A stretch of 64,000 nucleotides of DNA from CBFHWU01 sp965659665 (GTDB lineage Bacteria > Bacteroidota > Bacteroidia > Flavobacteriales > Flavobacteriaceae), in assembly GCA_965659665.1 (NCBI GenBank), contig CBFHWU010000017.1, forward strand, positions 124,001-188,000, in the 5' to 3' direction. A program made the position numbers and the translations under genes. The notes beneath the pieces were generated by a model. The model saw nothing but the letters and a program-made list of their open reading frames with translations. It searched no databases and was not told the DNA's origin. Positions 1-9,205 of the stretch are shown one piece after another (positions within the stretch are counted from its first letter, which is position 1; each line of letters opens with the position of its first letter).

Positions 1-342
1 ATCCAATTAAAAGAATCATTTGCGCAAGCAAGTTCTCAAATGTCAACCCTAACAGGGAATGTAGCACATGCTGCCACAGCAACAAAAGATTTAATTATTC
101 CCGAAAACACTGCAGAGAATATAAATTCATTTAACGCAAATATTGAAATAGCCAACAAAACACTCAATAAAGTTAATGAACTCTATGGTAAAGTTGAAAA
201 CAGTTTAACTGATCAACCTCAAGCCAATATTGCTCTGATGAATAGCAGTATCAATTTGAAAGACCAAATTGAAGCCATGAATAATAGTATAAAAGAACTC
301 AATGATAAGTACGCTGCATTAGTAAATGTAATGAGTAAATAA
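1..342 (+). CDS. gldL: GldL, gliding motility / type IX secretion motor protein (3' part)
   Basis: This is the C-terminal 113 codons of a gene whose start lies before the window; the frame is open from base 1 to the TAA at 340-342. The visible part is the hydrophilic, helix-rich tail of GldL, without its two N-terminal membrane helices. In the family, GldL forms with GldM the proton-driven inner-membrane motor of the type IX secretion system. The main support is position: the next two genes are gldM, one base downstream, and gldN, which is the usual order. Identity rests more on context than on sequence motifs in this fragment. Confidence 0.85.
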   Translation: MQLKESFAQASSQMSTLTGNVAHAATATKDLIIPENTAENINSFNANIEIANKTLNKVNELYGKVENSLTDQPQANIALMNSSINLKDQIEAMNNSIKELNDKYAALVNVMSK

Positions 343-343
343 T

Positions 344-2044
344 ATGGCTGCAGGAAAACAAGATACTCGGCAAAAGATGATAAACATGATGTACCTCGTG
401 TTTATCGCTATGTTAGCTCTTAATATCAGCAAAGAGGTACTTGCTACCTTGGGCATTATCAATGAAGAAATTACAATTTCTACACAGGATATTGCATTAG
501 ATAGTACATTAAAGCATCAAGTTTTTGAAAATAATGTCAATAACGAATATTATCGAATAGCTTCAATGTACACTCCCAAAATTAAAGCACTGTCCAATGA
601 TTATTACAGTTACATAGAAGAATTAAAAAATTATTTAATTGCCAAAAGTGAATCGGGTTATCAAATTGAACGTATCAATCGACAAACAGGGGAAAAAGAT
701 ACGATTATCGACTTTCAAACGATGGACAAATCCCTTGATTTAGATGAGTATTTTTTTACTGGGGATATTTACTCCAACAAAGGCAAAGAGTTTATTCAGC
801 GGTACCAAAATTATACAGTTTCCATACAACAGGTACTTGATAGCCTTGTTATGGCTGATTTAGAAAAAGACCCACCAACTGCTGAACTCCCTGAAGGAGA
901 ATATGCTGATTTTGATTTTTCTGCATTCACGGATATTGCTGCCCGTTTTGACTACAGTGAAGAGATCTTAAATCGAGATGGACAATATCAACCTTTTCTA
1001 GAATATCATTTTTTAGGATTTCCTCTAATAGCCTCTTTGTCAAAGTTTACCAAAATACAATCTGATATTCGCTATGCAGAGAATAAAGTATTGGACCTTA
1101 TCCTTTCTACAATTAATAGTCATGAGGGAGGGTTCAACAAATATCAAACGTTATTAGAAGTATCCAAAAGTTCTTATTATACCAATGATGTAGTGGATGC
1201 AGCTATCGTTATGGGTAAAAAAGATTCTAACTTTAAACCCGATCGTGCTGAACTTACAATAAATGGTCGCCCACTGACGTATGGTCGGGATTTTAGTATC
1301 GAAGCTGGTGGAGTCAAATTAAAAACAAAATTTTCTTCTCCTGGATCGTATAAATTAGAAGGAAAATTATTTTTTGAACGAAATAAAGAAGAACTTTTTG
1401 TTGACGTCAACCAAGAAATTTCTGTGATAAATAAACCCAATGAAGCTGTGATTTCAGCTGATCAAATGAAAGTTGTTTACCAAGGACTACCCAATCCCTT
1501 ATCGATTTCAATTCCGGGTATTCCAGATAATAAACTAAAGGTTAGCGCCACTAATGGTTCCATAATAAAAAAAGCGGGTAAGTTTGAAGCTCTTCCAGAC
1601 GCAAACAAGCCTGGTGAAAATATGCGTATTTTTGTTTCAGGTGAAATTAATGGTCAAACTATTCAAGCCCCAGGACAAGACTTTAGAATTAAACCTCTTC
1701 CACCGGCGATAGGCTCCGTTGATCTAGGGGAATTAGGAAAAATATCAGAAGGAAAAATCTCTAAAGCTTTTTTACCTTCAGGAATAATTGGCGCTAAATT
1801 TCCTGATGATTTTGACTACAAATTAGACATAAAAATAAATAGCTTTGAAATTTCAGTAGCTAATTATCCTACTGTTCGAGTAAAAGGTAATCGCGTATTT
1901 CAAGAGCCTTTAGCTGAGTCCTATGTTAAAAGCGCAAGACTTGGAGACAAAGTATTTATTTCTGATATCGATGCTGAGGTAAGTGCTGGAAATCAAGTGC
2001 TGAAAGATATAAAAGTGTTGGATTTTATTCTTACGATTAAATAA
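344..2044 (+). CDS. gldM: GldM, periplasm-spanning type IX secretion motor/shaft protein
   Basis: The 566-residue protein starts with a short cytoplasmic stretch (MAAGKQDTRQKM) and one membrane helix at about residues 14-34, followed by a long periplasmic part, as in GldM/PorM. In the family this part folds into elongated beta domains that reach the GldK/GldN ring and transmit motor movement. The length is slightly above the usual 510-525 residues. The start lies one base after the gldL stop and the gene is followed two bases later by gldN, so the three are co-transcribed. The window also encodes type IX substrates with C-terminal sorting domains, which fits an active system. Confidence 0.95.
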   Translation: MAAGKQDTRQKMINMMYLVFIAMLALNISKEVLATLGIINEEITISTQDIALDSTLKHQVFENNVNNEYYRIASMYTPKIKALSNDYYSYIEELKNYLIAKSESGYQIERINRQTGEKDTIIDFQTMDKSLDLDEYFFTGDIYSNKGKEFIQRYQNYTVSIQQVLDSLVMADLEKDPPTAELPEGEYADFDFSAFTDIAARFDYSEEILNRDGQYQPFLEYHFLGFPLIASLSKFTKIQSDIRYAENKVLDLILSTINSHEGGFNKYQTLLEVSKSSYYTNDVVDAAIVMGKKDSNFKPDRAELTINGRPLTYGRDFSIEAGGVKLKTKFSSPGSYKLEGKLFFERNKEELFVDVNQEISVINKPNEAVISADQMKVVYQGLPNPLSISIPGIPDNKLKVSATNGSIIKKAGKFEALPDANKPGENMRIFVSGEINGQTIQAPGQDFRIKPLPPAIGSVDLGELGKISEGKISKAFLPSGIIGAKFPDDFDYKLDIKINSFEISVANYPTVRVKGNRVFQEPLAESYVKSARLGDKVFISDIDAEVSAGNQVLKDIKVLDFILTIK

Positions 2045-2046
2045 TC

Positions 2047-2892
2047 ATGAAAAAACTACTTACAACGTTATTACTCGTCTTAGGTTATGCAAATTTATTG
2101 GCCCAATCTAATATTTTGAATGCTGATCGCCCTGACGAAATTGGAAAAAAAACAGAAGCACAACAAATATACGATGATGCTCAAAGCCCATTAAAACACC
2201 CTTTTGTGCAAGACAAAGATGTTTTGTGGAGTAAAATCGTATATGAAGAAATTGATTTATCTCAAAAATTTAATTTTCCTTTATTATTTCCAACAGATGA
2301 TCAATTATATGCTGAAGAAAGAAAATCTCTTTGGCGCATTATCTCTGAAGCTATTATCTCTGAAAAAATAAATAACGTTTATGTTGATAATAATGCAAAT
2401 TTTAGGGAAAAATTATCCCAAGACCAATACTTATCTCGAATTGAAAATCGTGTAGTTATTAATGATCGAGAGGCGATTGATCGTGTTGCCTCTTATCAAA
2501 TTACAGCATACAAAATAAAAGGGATGTGGTATTTTGATAAAAAATTTGGAGAACTGCGCTATCGTTTGTTAGGAATTATGCCTGTGGGTCGTGATCTGCT
2601 AAACGAAAATGATACCGATTTCAAAACAGGATTGTTTTGGTTATGGTATAAAGATTTGAGGCCCATACTTCACAAAGAATATGTCCTTGATGAACGAAAT
2701 AATGCCAACCGTATTTCTTTTGACCAACTTTTGACCTCTCGACGTTTTACCTCGCGAATATATGCCGTAGATAATGTATATAACGATCGTGGAATTGATA
2801 AATATGTTGATGATCCATTTTTACAATTATTGGAGTCTGAACGTTTGAAAAATCTAATCCGCGATTTTGAACACGATATGTGGAGTTACTAG
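2047..2892 (+). CDS. gldN: GldN, type IX secretion / gliding protein
   Basis: This 281-residue protein has a cleavable signal peptide (MKKLLTTLLLVLGYANLLAQ) and the usual length and composition of GldN/PorN. In the family it is a periplasmic partner of the outer-membrane lipoprotein GldK, and together they form the ring engaged by GldM. It follows gldM by two bases and is closed by a clear intrinsic terminator 20 bases downstream, so it is the last gene of the gld operon. Sequence features and position agree. Confidence 0.94.
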   Translation: MKKLLTTLLLVLGYANLLAQSNILNADRPDEIGKKTEAQQIYDDAQSPLKHPFVQDKDVLWSKIVYEEIDLSQKFNFPLLFPTDDQLYAEERKSLWRIISEAIISEKINNVYVDNNANFREKLSQDQYLSRIENRVVINDREAIDRVASYQITAYKIKGMWYFDKKFGELRYRLLGIMPVGRDLLNENDTDFKTGLFWLWYKDLRPILHKEYVLDERNNANRISFDQLLTSRRFTSRIYAVDNVYNDRGIDKYVDDPFLQLLESERLKNLIRDFEHDMWSY

Positions 2893-2910
2893 CAAAAAAT
2901 TAAAATTTTA

Positions 2911-2937
2911 AAAAGCCCATAAAGTGGGCTTTTTTTT
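2911..2937 (+). terminator. Intrinsic terminator of the gld operon
   Basis: AAAAGCCCA (2911-2919) pairs with TGGGCTTTT (2925-2933) around a short loop, and the T-run continues to 2937. The ATG of the next gene begins at 2938, immediately after the last T, so the terminator occupies the whole leader of that gene. Confidence 0.85.
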
Positions 2938-3978
2938 ATGATGAAAGACTATATTGTTGTTGGATTAGGTTTGGCAGGAATTGCATTTTGTGAACAACTT
3001 CGAGCTCATAACAAATCTTTTGTTGTTTTTGACCCCTTAAAACAAAGCGCTTCACGTGTTGCTTCAGGTCTTTATAACCCTATAAATTTAAATCGATTTA
3101 CCATGTCCTGGAAAGGGGATCAACTCATGAGGGAGTCTGTTCCATTATATGCAGACTTAGAACAAATTTTACAAACAAAAATGGACTATAACGTTCCTAT
3201 TCAACGACGACTACTCAATCCTCTAGAAGTGAATAATTGGCAATATAAAGCCTCACAACGGCTGTATGAACATTACATGGAATCCAATATTCAAATGAAT
3301 AAAAATATACATGTTAATGCTCCTATGGGAATGGGTTTTGTGCGTGGTACAGGAAGAGTTGACTGTAATGTCTTGATTGATTCTTACAGTTCATTTATTA
3401 ATCATCAAATGGAAAAAAAAACCTTTGATTATTCTGCGTTACAAATATCAAATACTTCTTTCACGTACAACAATATAGCAGCTCGACATATTGTTTTTAC
3501 GGAGGGCATAGGAATCACCGATAACCCGTGGTTTTCTTGGTTGCCTATTCAACCTAATAAAGGGGAATTGATGACAATTTTTGCTCCGAATTTAAAAACA
3601 AACACCATCCTTAAAGCGGGAGTATTTATCCTCCCTTTAGGCAAAGGATATTATCGTGTGGGTGCCACTTATTCCAGAAATGATAATAGCTCCTACACTA
3701 CTGAAGATTCCAGAAAAGGATTAGAAAAAAAATTACAACAACTTATCAAATGTACTTATGAAGTTAAAAATCAACAAGCAGGAGTACGCCCTACCGTGCA
3801 AGATCACCGCATCACAGTGGGGTACCATCCTAAATATCCAAGGATGGGCGTTATAAATGGGTTAGGATCTCGAGGTGTTTTGCTCGCTCCTTATGCAGCC
3901 AAAGCCCTATTTTATGGCTTTCAAAACAATACCTCAATAGACACTGAAATATCAGTTTCGAGGTTCTACGACCATTAA
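2938..3978 (+). CDS. FAD-dependent oxidoreductase of the DAO (glycine/D-amino acid oxidase) family
   Basis: The 346-residue protein opens with a dinucleotide-binding strand and loop (VVGLGLAG, residues 7-14) typical of FAD-binding DAO-family enzymes. It ends with a conserved segment (GVRPTVQDHRI, then NGLGSRGVLLAPY) like that of glycine oxidase and MnmC-type C-terminal domains. It has no signal peptide and is probably cytoplasmic. A FAD oxidoreductase directly after gldN is common in Flavobacteriaceae, but its substrate is unknown. Two ATGs are adjacent (2938 and 2941). No ribosome-binding sequence precedes them because the upstream terminator abuts the start. Confidence 0.85.
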   Translation: MMKDYIVVGLGLAGIAFCEQLRAHNKSFVVFDPLKQSASRVASGLYNPINLNRFTMSWKGDQLMRESVPLYADLEQILQTKMDYNVPIQRRLLNPLEVNNWQYKASQRLYEHYMESNIQMNKNIHVNAPMGMGFVRGTGRVDCNVLIDSYSSFINHQMEKKTFDYSALQISNTSFTYNNIAARHIVFTEGIGITDNPWFSWLPIQPNKGELMTIFAPNLKTNTILKAGVFILPLGKGYYRVGATYSRNDNSSYTTEDSRKGLEKKLQQLIKCTYEVKNQQAGVRPTVQDHRITVGYHPKYPRMGVINGLGSRGVLLAPYAAKALFYGFQNNTSIDTEISVSRFYDH

Positions 3979-4199
3979 TTGCTTTCACTTTCCTTGTTAT
4001 TCCTTATATTTTGAGGTTGATTTCACTCTTTTTAGAAGCAATATTTCAACGTAATTATGCTCAAAGTGCTGAAGATTTAACAAGAATTTTAAGTTTTTTT
4101 GTGAACGAATATGAAATCATCTATATTTTAATTGGCGTAAATAAGCTATGGGAATACCACTGCATAATTTTCAACTTATTTTTAATCGTTTAATTATTT

Positions 4200-4207
4200 T
4201 ATTTTTG
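4200..4207 (+). promoter_or_regulatory. Candidate -7 promoter element for the ABC-F gene
   Basis: TATTTTTG matches the Bacteroidota -7 consensus TAnnTTTG and lies 30 bases before the ATG at 4238. No convincing TTG -33 element is seen. The 259-base gap before it (3979-4237) holds nothing else that I recognise; its only open frame is short and unlike a protein. Confidence 0.4.
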
Positions 4208-4237
4208 AAAAAAATTAGTTCATATTCCAATACTTAG

Positions 4238-6139
4238 ATGCTTAACATACACCAACTTTCACTCTCTTTTTCTGGGTCCTATCTTTTTAACAATATATCC
4301 TTTCGTGTTGGAGCAGGGGATAGAATAGGGTTGATAGGAAAAAATGGTGCCGGAAAGTCTACCCTTCTTAACATCATTTCGGGAGATTTGGATTACGACT
4401 CAGGAGATTTAGCTCATGAAAAAAATACACGAATTGGTTTTTTACAACAAGATATTGATTTTGAAGAAGGGCAAACAGTCAGAGAAGAAACCTGCAAAGC
4501 ATTTCCTGACCTGATTTTTATTGAACAACGTATGAGTGAGGTCAATACGGAGCTTTCTAATCGACAGGATTATGAAAGTGAATCATATAACGAGTTGATG
4601 GTTGAAATAAGTGAACTTACTGAAAAATACCAAAATTTGGGGGGATATACTTTTCAAGGTCAAGTCGAAAAAATTTTACAAGGGTTGGGTTTTCAATCTT
4701 CAGAATTGGATCAACTTACTTCTGAGTTCTCAGGGGGTTGGCGAATGCGAATTGAATTGGCTAAACTACTTTTACAAGACAATGATATTTTATTACTAGA
4801 CGAACCTACCAATCATCTGGATATCGAGTCTATAATTTGGTTAGAAAGTTTTTTAAAGAAATTTAAAGGGGCCCTGATTTTGGTATCACATGATAAAATG
4901 TTTTTAAATCAAGTCACTAACCGAACCATTGAAATTACATCAACACGATTGTATGATTTCAAAAAACCCTATTCAGCTTATCTTAACCTGCGATCTGAAA
5001 TACGAGAACAACAACTCGCCACCCAAAAAAATCAAGAAAAAGAAATTGCTCGCACCGAACAACTAATAGAAAGGTTTAGAGCCAAAGCTTCAAAAGCAAC
5101 GATGGCCCAATCGTTACTAAAAAAACTAGATAAAATTGATCGTGTTAGTGTGGACGAACAAGATCATCAAACGATGTCCGTTCGGTTTCCTGTCTCAAAT
5201 CGTCCTGGAAAAGTTGTTGTTGAATTGGATCAACTTTCTGTATCATATGGATCAAAATCAATTTTAACGTCAGTTAATATGCTGATTGAAAGAGGGGATA
5301 AAATTGCATTTGTTGGTCAAAATGGACAGGGAAAAACTACCCTAGCCAAGGCAATTGTTGGGGAGTTGGATCACACAGGAAGCTGTAATTTAGGCCATAA
5401 TGTACAATTGGGTTATTTTGCTCAAAACCAAGCCTCTTACTTAAATGGTGATGAAACCGTTCTTGATTCTGCTCTTTCGAGTGCTAATGAAATGAATCGA
5501 ATTAAAGTGCGTGATATGTTGGGGGCTTTTTTATTTAGGGGGGATGCAGTGGATAAGTATGTACGTGTGCTTTCAGGAGGAGAACGAAATCGACTTGCTT
5601 TATGTAAGCTGCTACTCCAACCTTTTAATGTATTGGTTATGGATGAACCTACCAACCATTTAGATATTCAATCCAAAAATGTGCTTAAAGAAGCACTTGC
5701 TAACTTTGAAGGTACTTTACTACTTGTTTCTCACGATAGAGAATTTTTACAAGGTCTTGCCGATAAAGTGTATGAATTCAAAGATCATAAAGTCAACCTT
5801 TTTCTTGGTGACATTGATCAATATTTAGAGCATCGAAATGCATTGAGTCTTTCCGAAATTGAATTATCTGGAAAGTCAAAAGGAATTAAAAATAAAACAA
5901 AAAAATCATTGCTCATTTCTCCAAATGAAAAACGTCTAAAAAACAAAATAAACCTTTTAGAAAAGGAAATTACTATTATTGAAAAAGAAATTAAGGCGAT
6001 GGATAACAAGCTTGCCATGGAGTATACACAATCTTCTAATGCTACTTTTTTTGAAAAATACAATAAAAAAAAAGCATATTTAAGTAAAAAAATAGATCAA
6101 TGGGAAAAGGCAATGGAGGATTTTGATAATATTACTTAG
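4238..6139 (+). CDS. ABC-F family ATPase (Uup/EF-3-like, ribosome-associated)
   Basis: The 633-residue protein has two ATP-binding cassettes and no membrane helices. Cassette 1 has Walker A GKNGAGKS (34-41), signature FSGGWRMR and Walker B LLLDEPTNHLD. Cassette 2 has GQNGQGKT, LSGGERNR and VLVMDEPTNHLD. A charged linker lies between them, and a lysine/glutamate-rich C-terminal coiled coil occupies about residues 560-625. This is the layout of Uup/YheS-like ABC-F factors, which act on ribosomes rather than in transport. Both ATP sites look intact, unlike the second ABC-F at 60.6 kb. The precise subfamily is not certain. Confidence 0.9.
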   Translation: MLNIHQLSLSFSGSYLFNNISFRVGAGDRIGLIGKNGAGKSTLLNIISGDLDYDSGDLAHEKNTRIGFLQQDIDFEEGQTVREETCKAFPDLIFIEQRMSEVNTELSNRQDYESESYNELMVEISELTEKYQNLGGYTFQGQVEKILQGLGFQSSELDQLTSEFSGGWRMRIELAKLLLQDNDILLLDEPTNHLDIESIIWLESFLKKFKGALILVSHDKMFLNQVTNRTIEITSTRLYDFKKPYSAYLNLRSEIREQQLATQKNQEKEIARTEQLIERFRAKASKATMAQSLLKKLDKIDRVSVDEQDHQTMSVRFPVSNRPGKVVVELDQLSVSYGSKSILTSVNMLIERGDKIAFVGQNGQGKTTLAKAIVGELDHTGSCNLGHNVQLGYFAQNQASYLNGDETVLDSALSSANEMNRIKVRDMLGAFLFRGDAVDKYVRVLSGGERNRLALCKLLLQPFNVLVMDEPTNHLDIQSKNVLKEALANFEGTLLLVSHDREFLQGLADKVYEFKDHKVNLFLGDIDQYLEHRNALSLSEIELSGKSKGIKNKTKKSLLISPNEKRLKNKINLLEKEITIIEKEIKAMDNKLAMEYTQSSNATFFEKYNKKKAYLSKKIDQWEKAMEDFDNIT

Positions 6140-6159
6140 TTGTTATTAACAACTAAGTA
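6133..6159. repeat. Perfect 27-base palindrome across the ABC-F stop codon
   Basis: TACTTAGTTGTTA (6133-6145) is followed by one unpaired T and then its exact reverse complement (6147-6159). The TAG stop codon (6137-6139) lies in the left arm. No T-run follows on the plus strand, so it is not a standard intrinsic terminator. It may still form a strong 3' hairpin, or bind a dimeric protein as DNA. Confidence 0.6.
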
Positions 6160-6403
6160 TTCGGTCTCCTATAAAATTTATTCTTTTGATGAATTAGGAA
6201 TTCTATTAACATCGTTAATTCTAAACACTTGAAAATATAATAATTACATTTAAAATAAAACAGGGTTTATTATTTAAGAATTATATTTTAAAAAAAAAAT
6301 AGTTAAAAAACATAACATGAATACTGTTTTTTCTTAACTTTTTGAATCACTTTTTTCTTAAACTTCATAAATTTTTATGTATTTTTAGTAAAAATTATAA
6401 GAT

Positions 6404-6598
6404 ATGGCCTATTCATTTGAAAACAGTAAAGGTAAAACTTACTATTTACACACTAAAGATGTCACCTTAAAAGGTGGCAGAATTCAGACAATATATTATT
6501 TTGCTAAAGACGAACGTGACAATGCTTGTGATTTACCAGCAGGAAAAAAAGTTGTTGAAAACGAGCGCACGGGGCTTCCGTTCGTAAAGTCTATTTAG
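6404..6598 (+). CDS. Small conserved protein of unknown function
   Basis: This 64-residue hydrophilic protein has a patterned sequence (KGKTYYLHTKDVTLKGG, then KKVVENERTGLPFVK). I recall similar small proteins from other Bacteroidota and from cyanobacteria, without an assigned function. No signal peptide, membrane segment or metal motif is visible. It stands alone, 264 bases after the ABC-F gene and just before a clear terminator, so it is probably a monocistronic gene. The AT-rich leader shows no good TAnnTTTG element. The terminator and sequence character make it more than a chance frame. Confidence 0.75.
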   Translation: MAYSFENSKGKTYYLHTKDVTLKGGRIQTIYYFAKDERDNACDLPAGKKVVENERTGLPFVKSI

Positions 6599-6616
6599 AA
6601 ATAATATTAAACGATT

Positions 6617-6645
6617 AAAAGCTCCGATTTATCGGAGCTTTTTTT
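6617..6645 (+). terminator. Intrinsic terminator after the 64-residue protein gene
   Basis: AAAAGCTCCGA pairs with TCGGAGCTTTT around a TTTA loop and is followed by more T residues. It lies about 20 bases after the stop codon of the small conserved protein. Confidence 0.85.
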
Positions 6646-6732
6646 ATTGGTCAATTATTTTATTTACTACACCAATTTTTCATTCCTTTATTTTATACGC
6701 ATAATAACCAACCGATCTCATTGCCATTCTAA

Positions 6733-7410
6733 ATGAAATCAAATTCAACTCATTTACTACCACATAACTTTACTAATACTCATTGGGGTAGATTGATTAA
6801 CAAGTACAAATGCTCAAATCCATCAGCAGTTCAGGTTTCTTTTATTACATGTGGGTTTTTTGATTTCAATATAAAAATGGTGGATTATAAAGGTAAAATT
6901 TGGATTTCAATTTTATACGAAGATAAATTTTTACCCTGTAGGATTGTGATTAATCAGTATGTTACTTATTTACCCGCTTTTTATTATTCCGTTCCAATAG
7001 GACATCTTCAGTTGGTTAAAGCAACCGCAAGTAATTTTCCTTTATTTAAACTAAAAAACAAACAAATTGTTTATTGTGTCGTTCAATTATTGTGTGAAGA
7101 AGTTTATGAATATTTCATTTTTTTTAATAAAATCAAGAAACTGACTCCCTTAGATGCATCAGTTTATCATTCTCAATCAACTTGCGAGTACCAAATTTTC
7201 ACAAATGGTTCCATGATACAATTTTACACAGGGTATTCATTAAATCAACAAATGGAGGGAAACAGCACACCTCATGGTTGTCATTCAGTAGGTGGTGTTG
7301 AAACAGATCTATACTCTAATAGTGCTAATCCAATTCAAACGGCAACAATGGTTTTGGAACAAGGGAAATTCTATGAATCTCAAACCATGTTTAAATTTTC
7401 ATCATCATGA
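6733..7410 (+). CDS. Unrecognised 225-residue protein coupled to a sulfatase
   Basis: I do not recognise this protein. It has no signal peptide, lipobox or clear membrane helix. It is rich in Tyr, Phe and Asn, and its four best-spaced cysteines are in the first 50 and around residues 145-185. The last third (HGCHSVGGVETDLYSNSANP) is polar, with a Gly/His/Ser-rich stretch. The ATG of the sulfatase lies inside its stop region (ATGA at 7407-7410), so the two are translationally coupled and in one operon with the DUF1330 gene. A binding, accessory or stress role beside the sulfatase is possible but is only a guess. Confidence 0.6.
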   Translation: MKSNSTHLLPHNFTNTHWGRLINKYKCSNPSAVQVSFITCGFFDFNIKMVDYKGKIWISILYEDKFLPCRIVINQYVTYLPAFYYSVPIGHLQLVKATASNFPLFKLKNKQIVYCVVQLLCEEVYEYFIFFNKIKKLTPLDASVYHSQSTCEYQIFTNGSMIQFYTGYSLNQQMEGNSTPHGCHSVGGVETDLYSNSANPIQTATMVLEQGKFYESQTMFKFSSS

Positions 7411-8903
7411 AAAATATTTTTATCCAGTGTTTTTTTATAAGAGCCTATTTTTTGTTGACAGCTAATTTTATTTGCGCTCAAGGGGAAAACAACATCATTA
7501 ATAAAGGATATCAGTTCGTTGAAATTTCAGAAAAAAAACGAAAATCACCTACAAAAACAACTATTCAACACAGGCCTAATATAATTTTGATTAACGCGGA
7601 TGATTTAGGCTATGGAGATGTAGGAATTTATGGTCATCCTTTAATTAAAACACCACATTTAGATCGATTAGCTCGTAATGGTCAACAATGGACCGCCTTT
7701 TATTCTGCTGCGGCTTTATGTACTCCAAGTAGAGCAGGTTTGTTAACTGGTCGACTTCCGATTCGTTCAGGAATGGCCAATAGTTCTCCAGGGGTTTTAC
7801 ATCCTGAATCACTTGGAGGACTCCCTCAATCAGAGGTCACTTTAGCCGAAAAGCTTAAGGGGGTGGGATATTTTACAGCATGTGTAGGAAAATGGCATTT
7901 GGGGAGTCAGTTTAATTATTTGCCTCAACAACACGGATTTGATTACTTCTATGGAATTCCATATAGCAATGATATGAACCGAATTCCTATTGAGTGGAAA
8001 AACTGGAAACGTTTTGTTAGTGATTATAAAACGAACCAAAAAGGATCGCTTAACTTTAACAATTACCATGTTCCTCTTCTAGAAGGTAATGATACTATCG
8101 AACAACCAGCTTATCAACCTACGCTTACCAAGCGATACACAGAAAAGGTAATTGAATTAATAAAGAACCAACATGATACTCCTTTTTTTCTTTACGTGGC
8201 TTATACGATGCCCCATATTCCATTGTTTAGATCTAAGAATTTTGAAAATATAAGCAAAGGAGGGATTTATGGAGATGTCATCGAAGAAATTGATTGGAGT
8301 ATAGGTCGCATTATTAAACAACTTAAAAAGAGTAATCTTATTGATAACACTCTTATAATTTTCACTTCCGATAATGGTCCATGGTTGGTTTTTGATAATC
8401 ATGGAGGCACTACAGGAGGATTTCGTGGTCAAAAATCGACTGGTTTTGAAGGAGGATCAAGGGTTCCAGGAATTTTTTACTGGAGAGGTACCATCCAACC
8501 AGCTGTAATTGATGATATTGGTAGCGCACTAGATTTATTTCCTACCCTTGCTAATTTGGCTTCTTTTTCTTTGGATAGCTCAATAGTATACGATGGGTTT
8601 GACTTAAGTGCTTCCCTGATTGAGGGTAAAAGTTCTCATCGAGATGAGCTATTTTATTATGTTGGAGATCAGCTTGTTGCCTATAGATATAGAGCCTATA
8701 AATTACATGTAAAGACCCATGAGTTGAATGATTTTGGTGGACGAAAGGTGACGAATGAATTGTTGCTGTTTGATTTAAATAAAGACCCGTTTGAACAAGT
8801 CAACTTAGCTGATAAATACCCCAAACGAGTCGAACATCTTTTAAGACGAATGCAAGCGCATGAAAAAGGAATTGAAAAAGTTGAGAATCAACTCATTAAA
8901 TGA
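7407..8903 (+). CDS. Secreted type I sulfatase (arylsulfatase family S1)
   Basis: The 498-residue precursor has an N-terminal signal sequence (cleavage near ICAQG, residue 26) and the sulfatase core. It shows INADDLGYGD for metal binding (residues 62-71), the formylglycine motif CTPSRAGLLTGR with the modified Cys at residue 105, GKWHLG, and TSDNGPW. Such enzymes hydrolyse sulfate esters in the periplasm or at the surface. The Cys form of the motif needs a formylglycine-generating enzyme or anaerobic maturase, and none is encoded in the window. It overlaps its neighbours by ATGA on both sides. Substrate is unknown: sulfated algal glycans are plausible, but the nearby PULs look specific for neutral beta-glucan. 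Confidence 0.93.
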   Translation: MKNIFIQCFFIRAYFLLTANFICAQGENNIINKGYQFVEISEKKRKSPTKTTIQHRPNIILINADDLGYGDVGIYGHPLIKTPHLDRLARNGQQWTAFYSAAALCTPSRAGLLTGRLPIRSGMANSSPGVLHPESLGGLPQSEVTLAEKLKGVGYFTACVGKWHLGSQFNYLPQQHGFDYFYGIPYSNDMNRIPIEWKNWKRFVSDYKTNQKGSLNFNNYHVPLLEGNDTIEQPAYQPTLTKRYTEKVIELIKNQHDTPFFLYVAYTMPHIPLFRSKNFENISKGGIYGDVIEEIDWSIGRIIKQLKKSNLIDNTLIIFTSDNGPWLVFDNHGGTTGGFRGQKSTGFEGGSRVPGIFYWRGTIQPAVIDDIGSALDLFPTLANLASFSLDSSIVYDGFDLSASLIEGKSSHRDELFYYVGDQLVAYRYRAYKLHVKTHELNDFGGRKVTNELLLFDLNKDPFEQVNLADKYPKRVEHLLRRMQAHEKGIEKVENQLIK

Positions 8904-9205
8904 TTATGACAAAAATAAAAAAAGGATACTGGGTAGTTAATTATATTGCAATTATGGATAGTGAAAAATTAAAAGCTTATCGAGAAATTGGCTTTCCTGC
9001 TGTACTTGCCGCTGGAGGTAAAGCGATAATAAGAAGTGTTGCTGAAGAAACACACGAAAATGGAGTAGTACAACCCACCACGGTTATCGAATTTAAAAAT
9101 CTTCAAACTGCGTTAACATGTTTTCACAGTAAGGAATACCAATCTGCAATCAAGCTGGGAGCAGGTGGTTTTGTACGAGATTTTAGAATTATTGAGGGCG
9201 TATAA
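8900..9205 (+). CDS. DUF1330 family protein
   Basis: This 101-residue cytoplasmic protein has the ferredoxin-like fold pattern of DUF1330: an opening GYWVVNYIAIMD, a middle GGKAIIRS, and FKNLQTALTCFHSKEYQ near the end. The family function is unknown; it resembles dimeric alpha-beta barrel proteins such as EthD and monooxygenase relatives. It overlaps the sulfatase stop by four bases (ATGA), and a second in-frame ATG lies at 8906. It is the last gene of the three-gene operon. Confidence 0.85.
   Translation: MIMTKIKKGYWVVNYIAIMDSEKLKAYREIGFPAVLAAGGKAIIRSVAEETHENGVVQPTTVIEFKNLQTALTCFHSKEYQSAIKLGAGGFVRDFRIIEGV

Noticed and set aside
1177..1440. An 87-codon minus-strand frame inside gldM
   Set aside because: It is antisense to a well-supported gene and has no protein-like pattern. 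The same holds for the many other short frames antisense to real genes.
4011..4193. A 60-codon plus-strand frame between the FAD oxidoreductase and ABC-F genes
   Set aside because: Low complexity, no start context, no family resemblance; it overlaps the probable promoter region and looks like chance.
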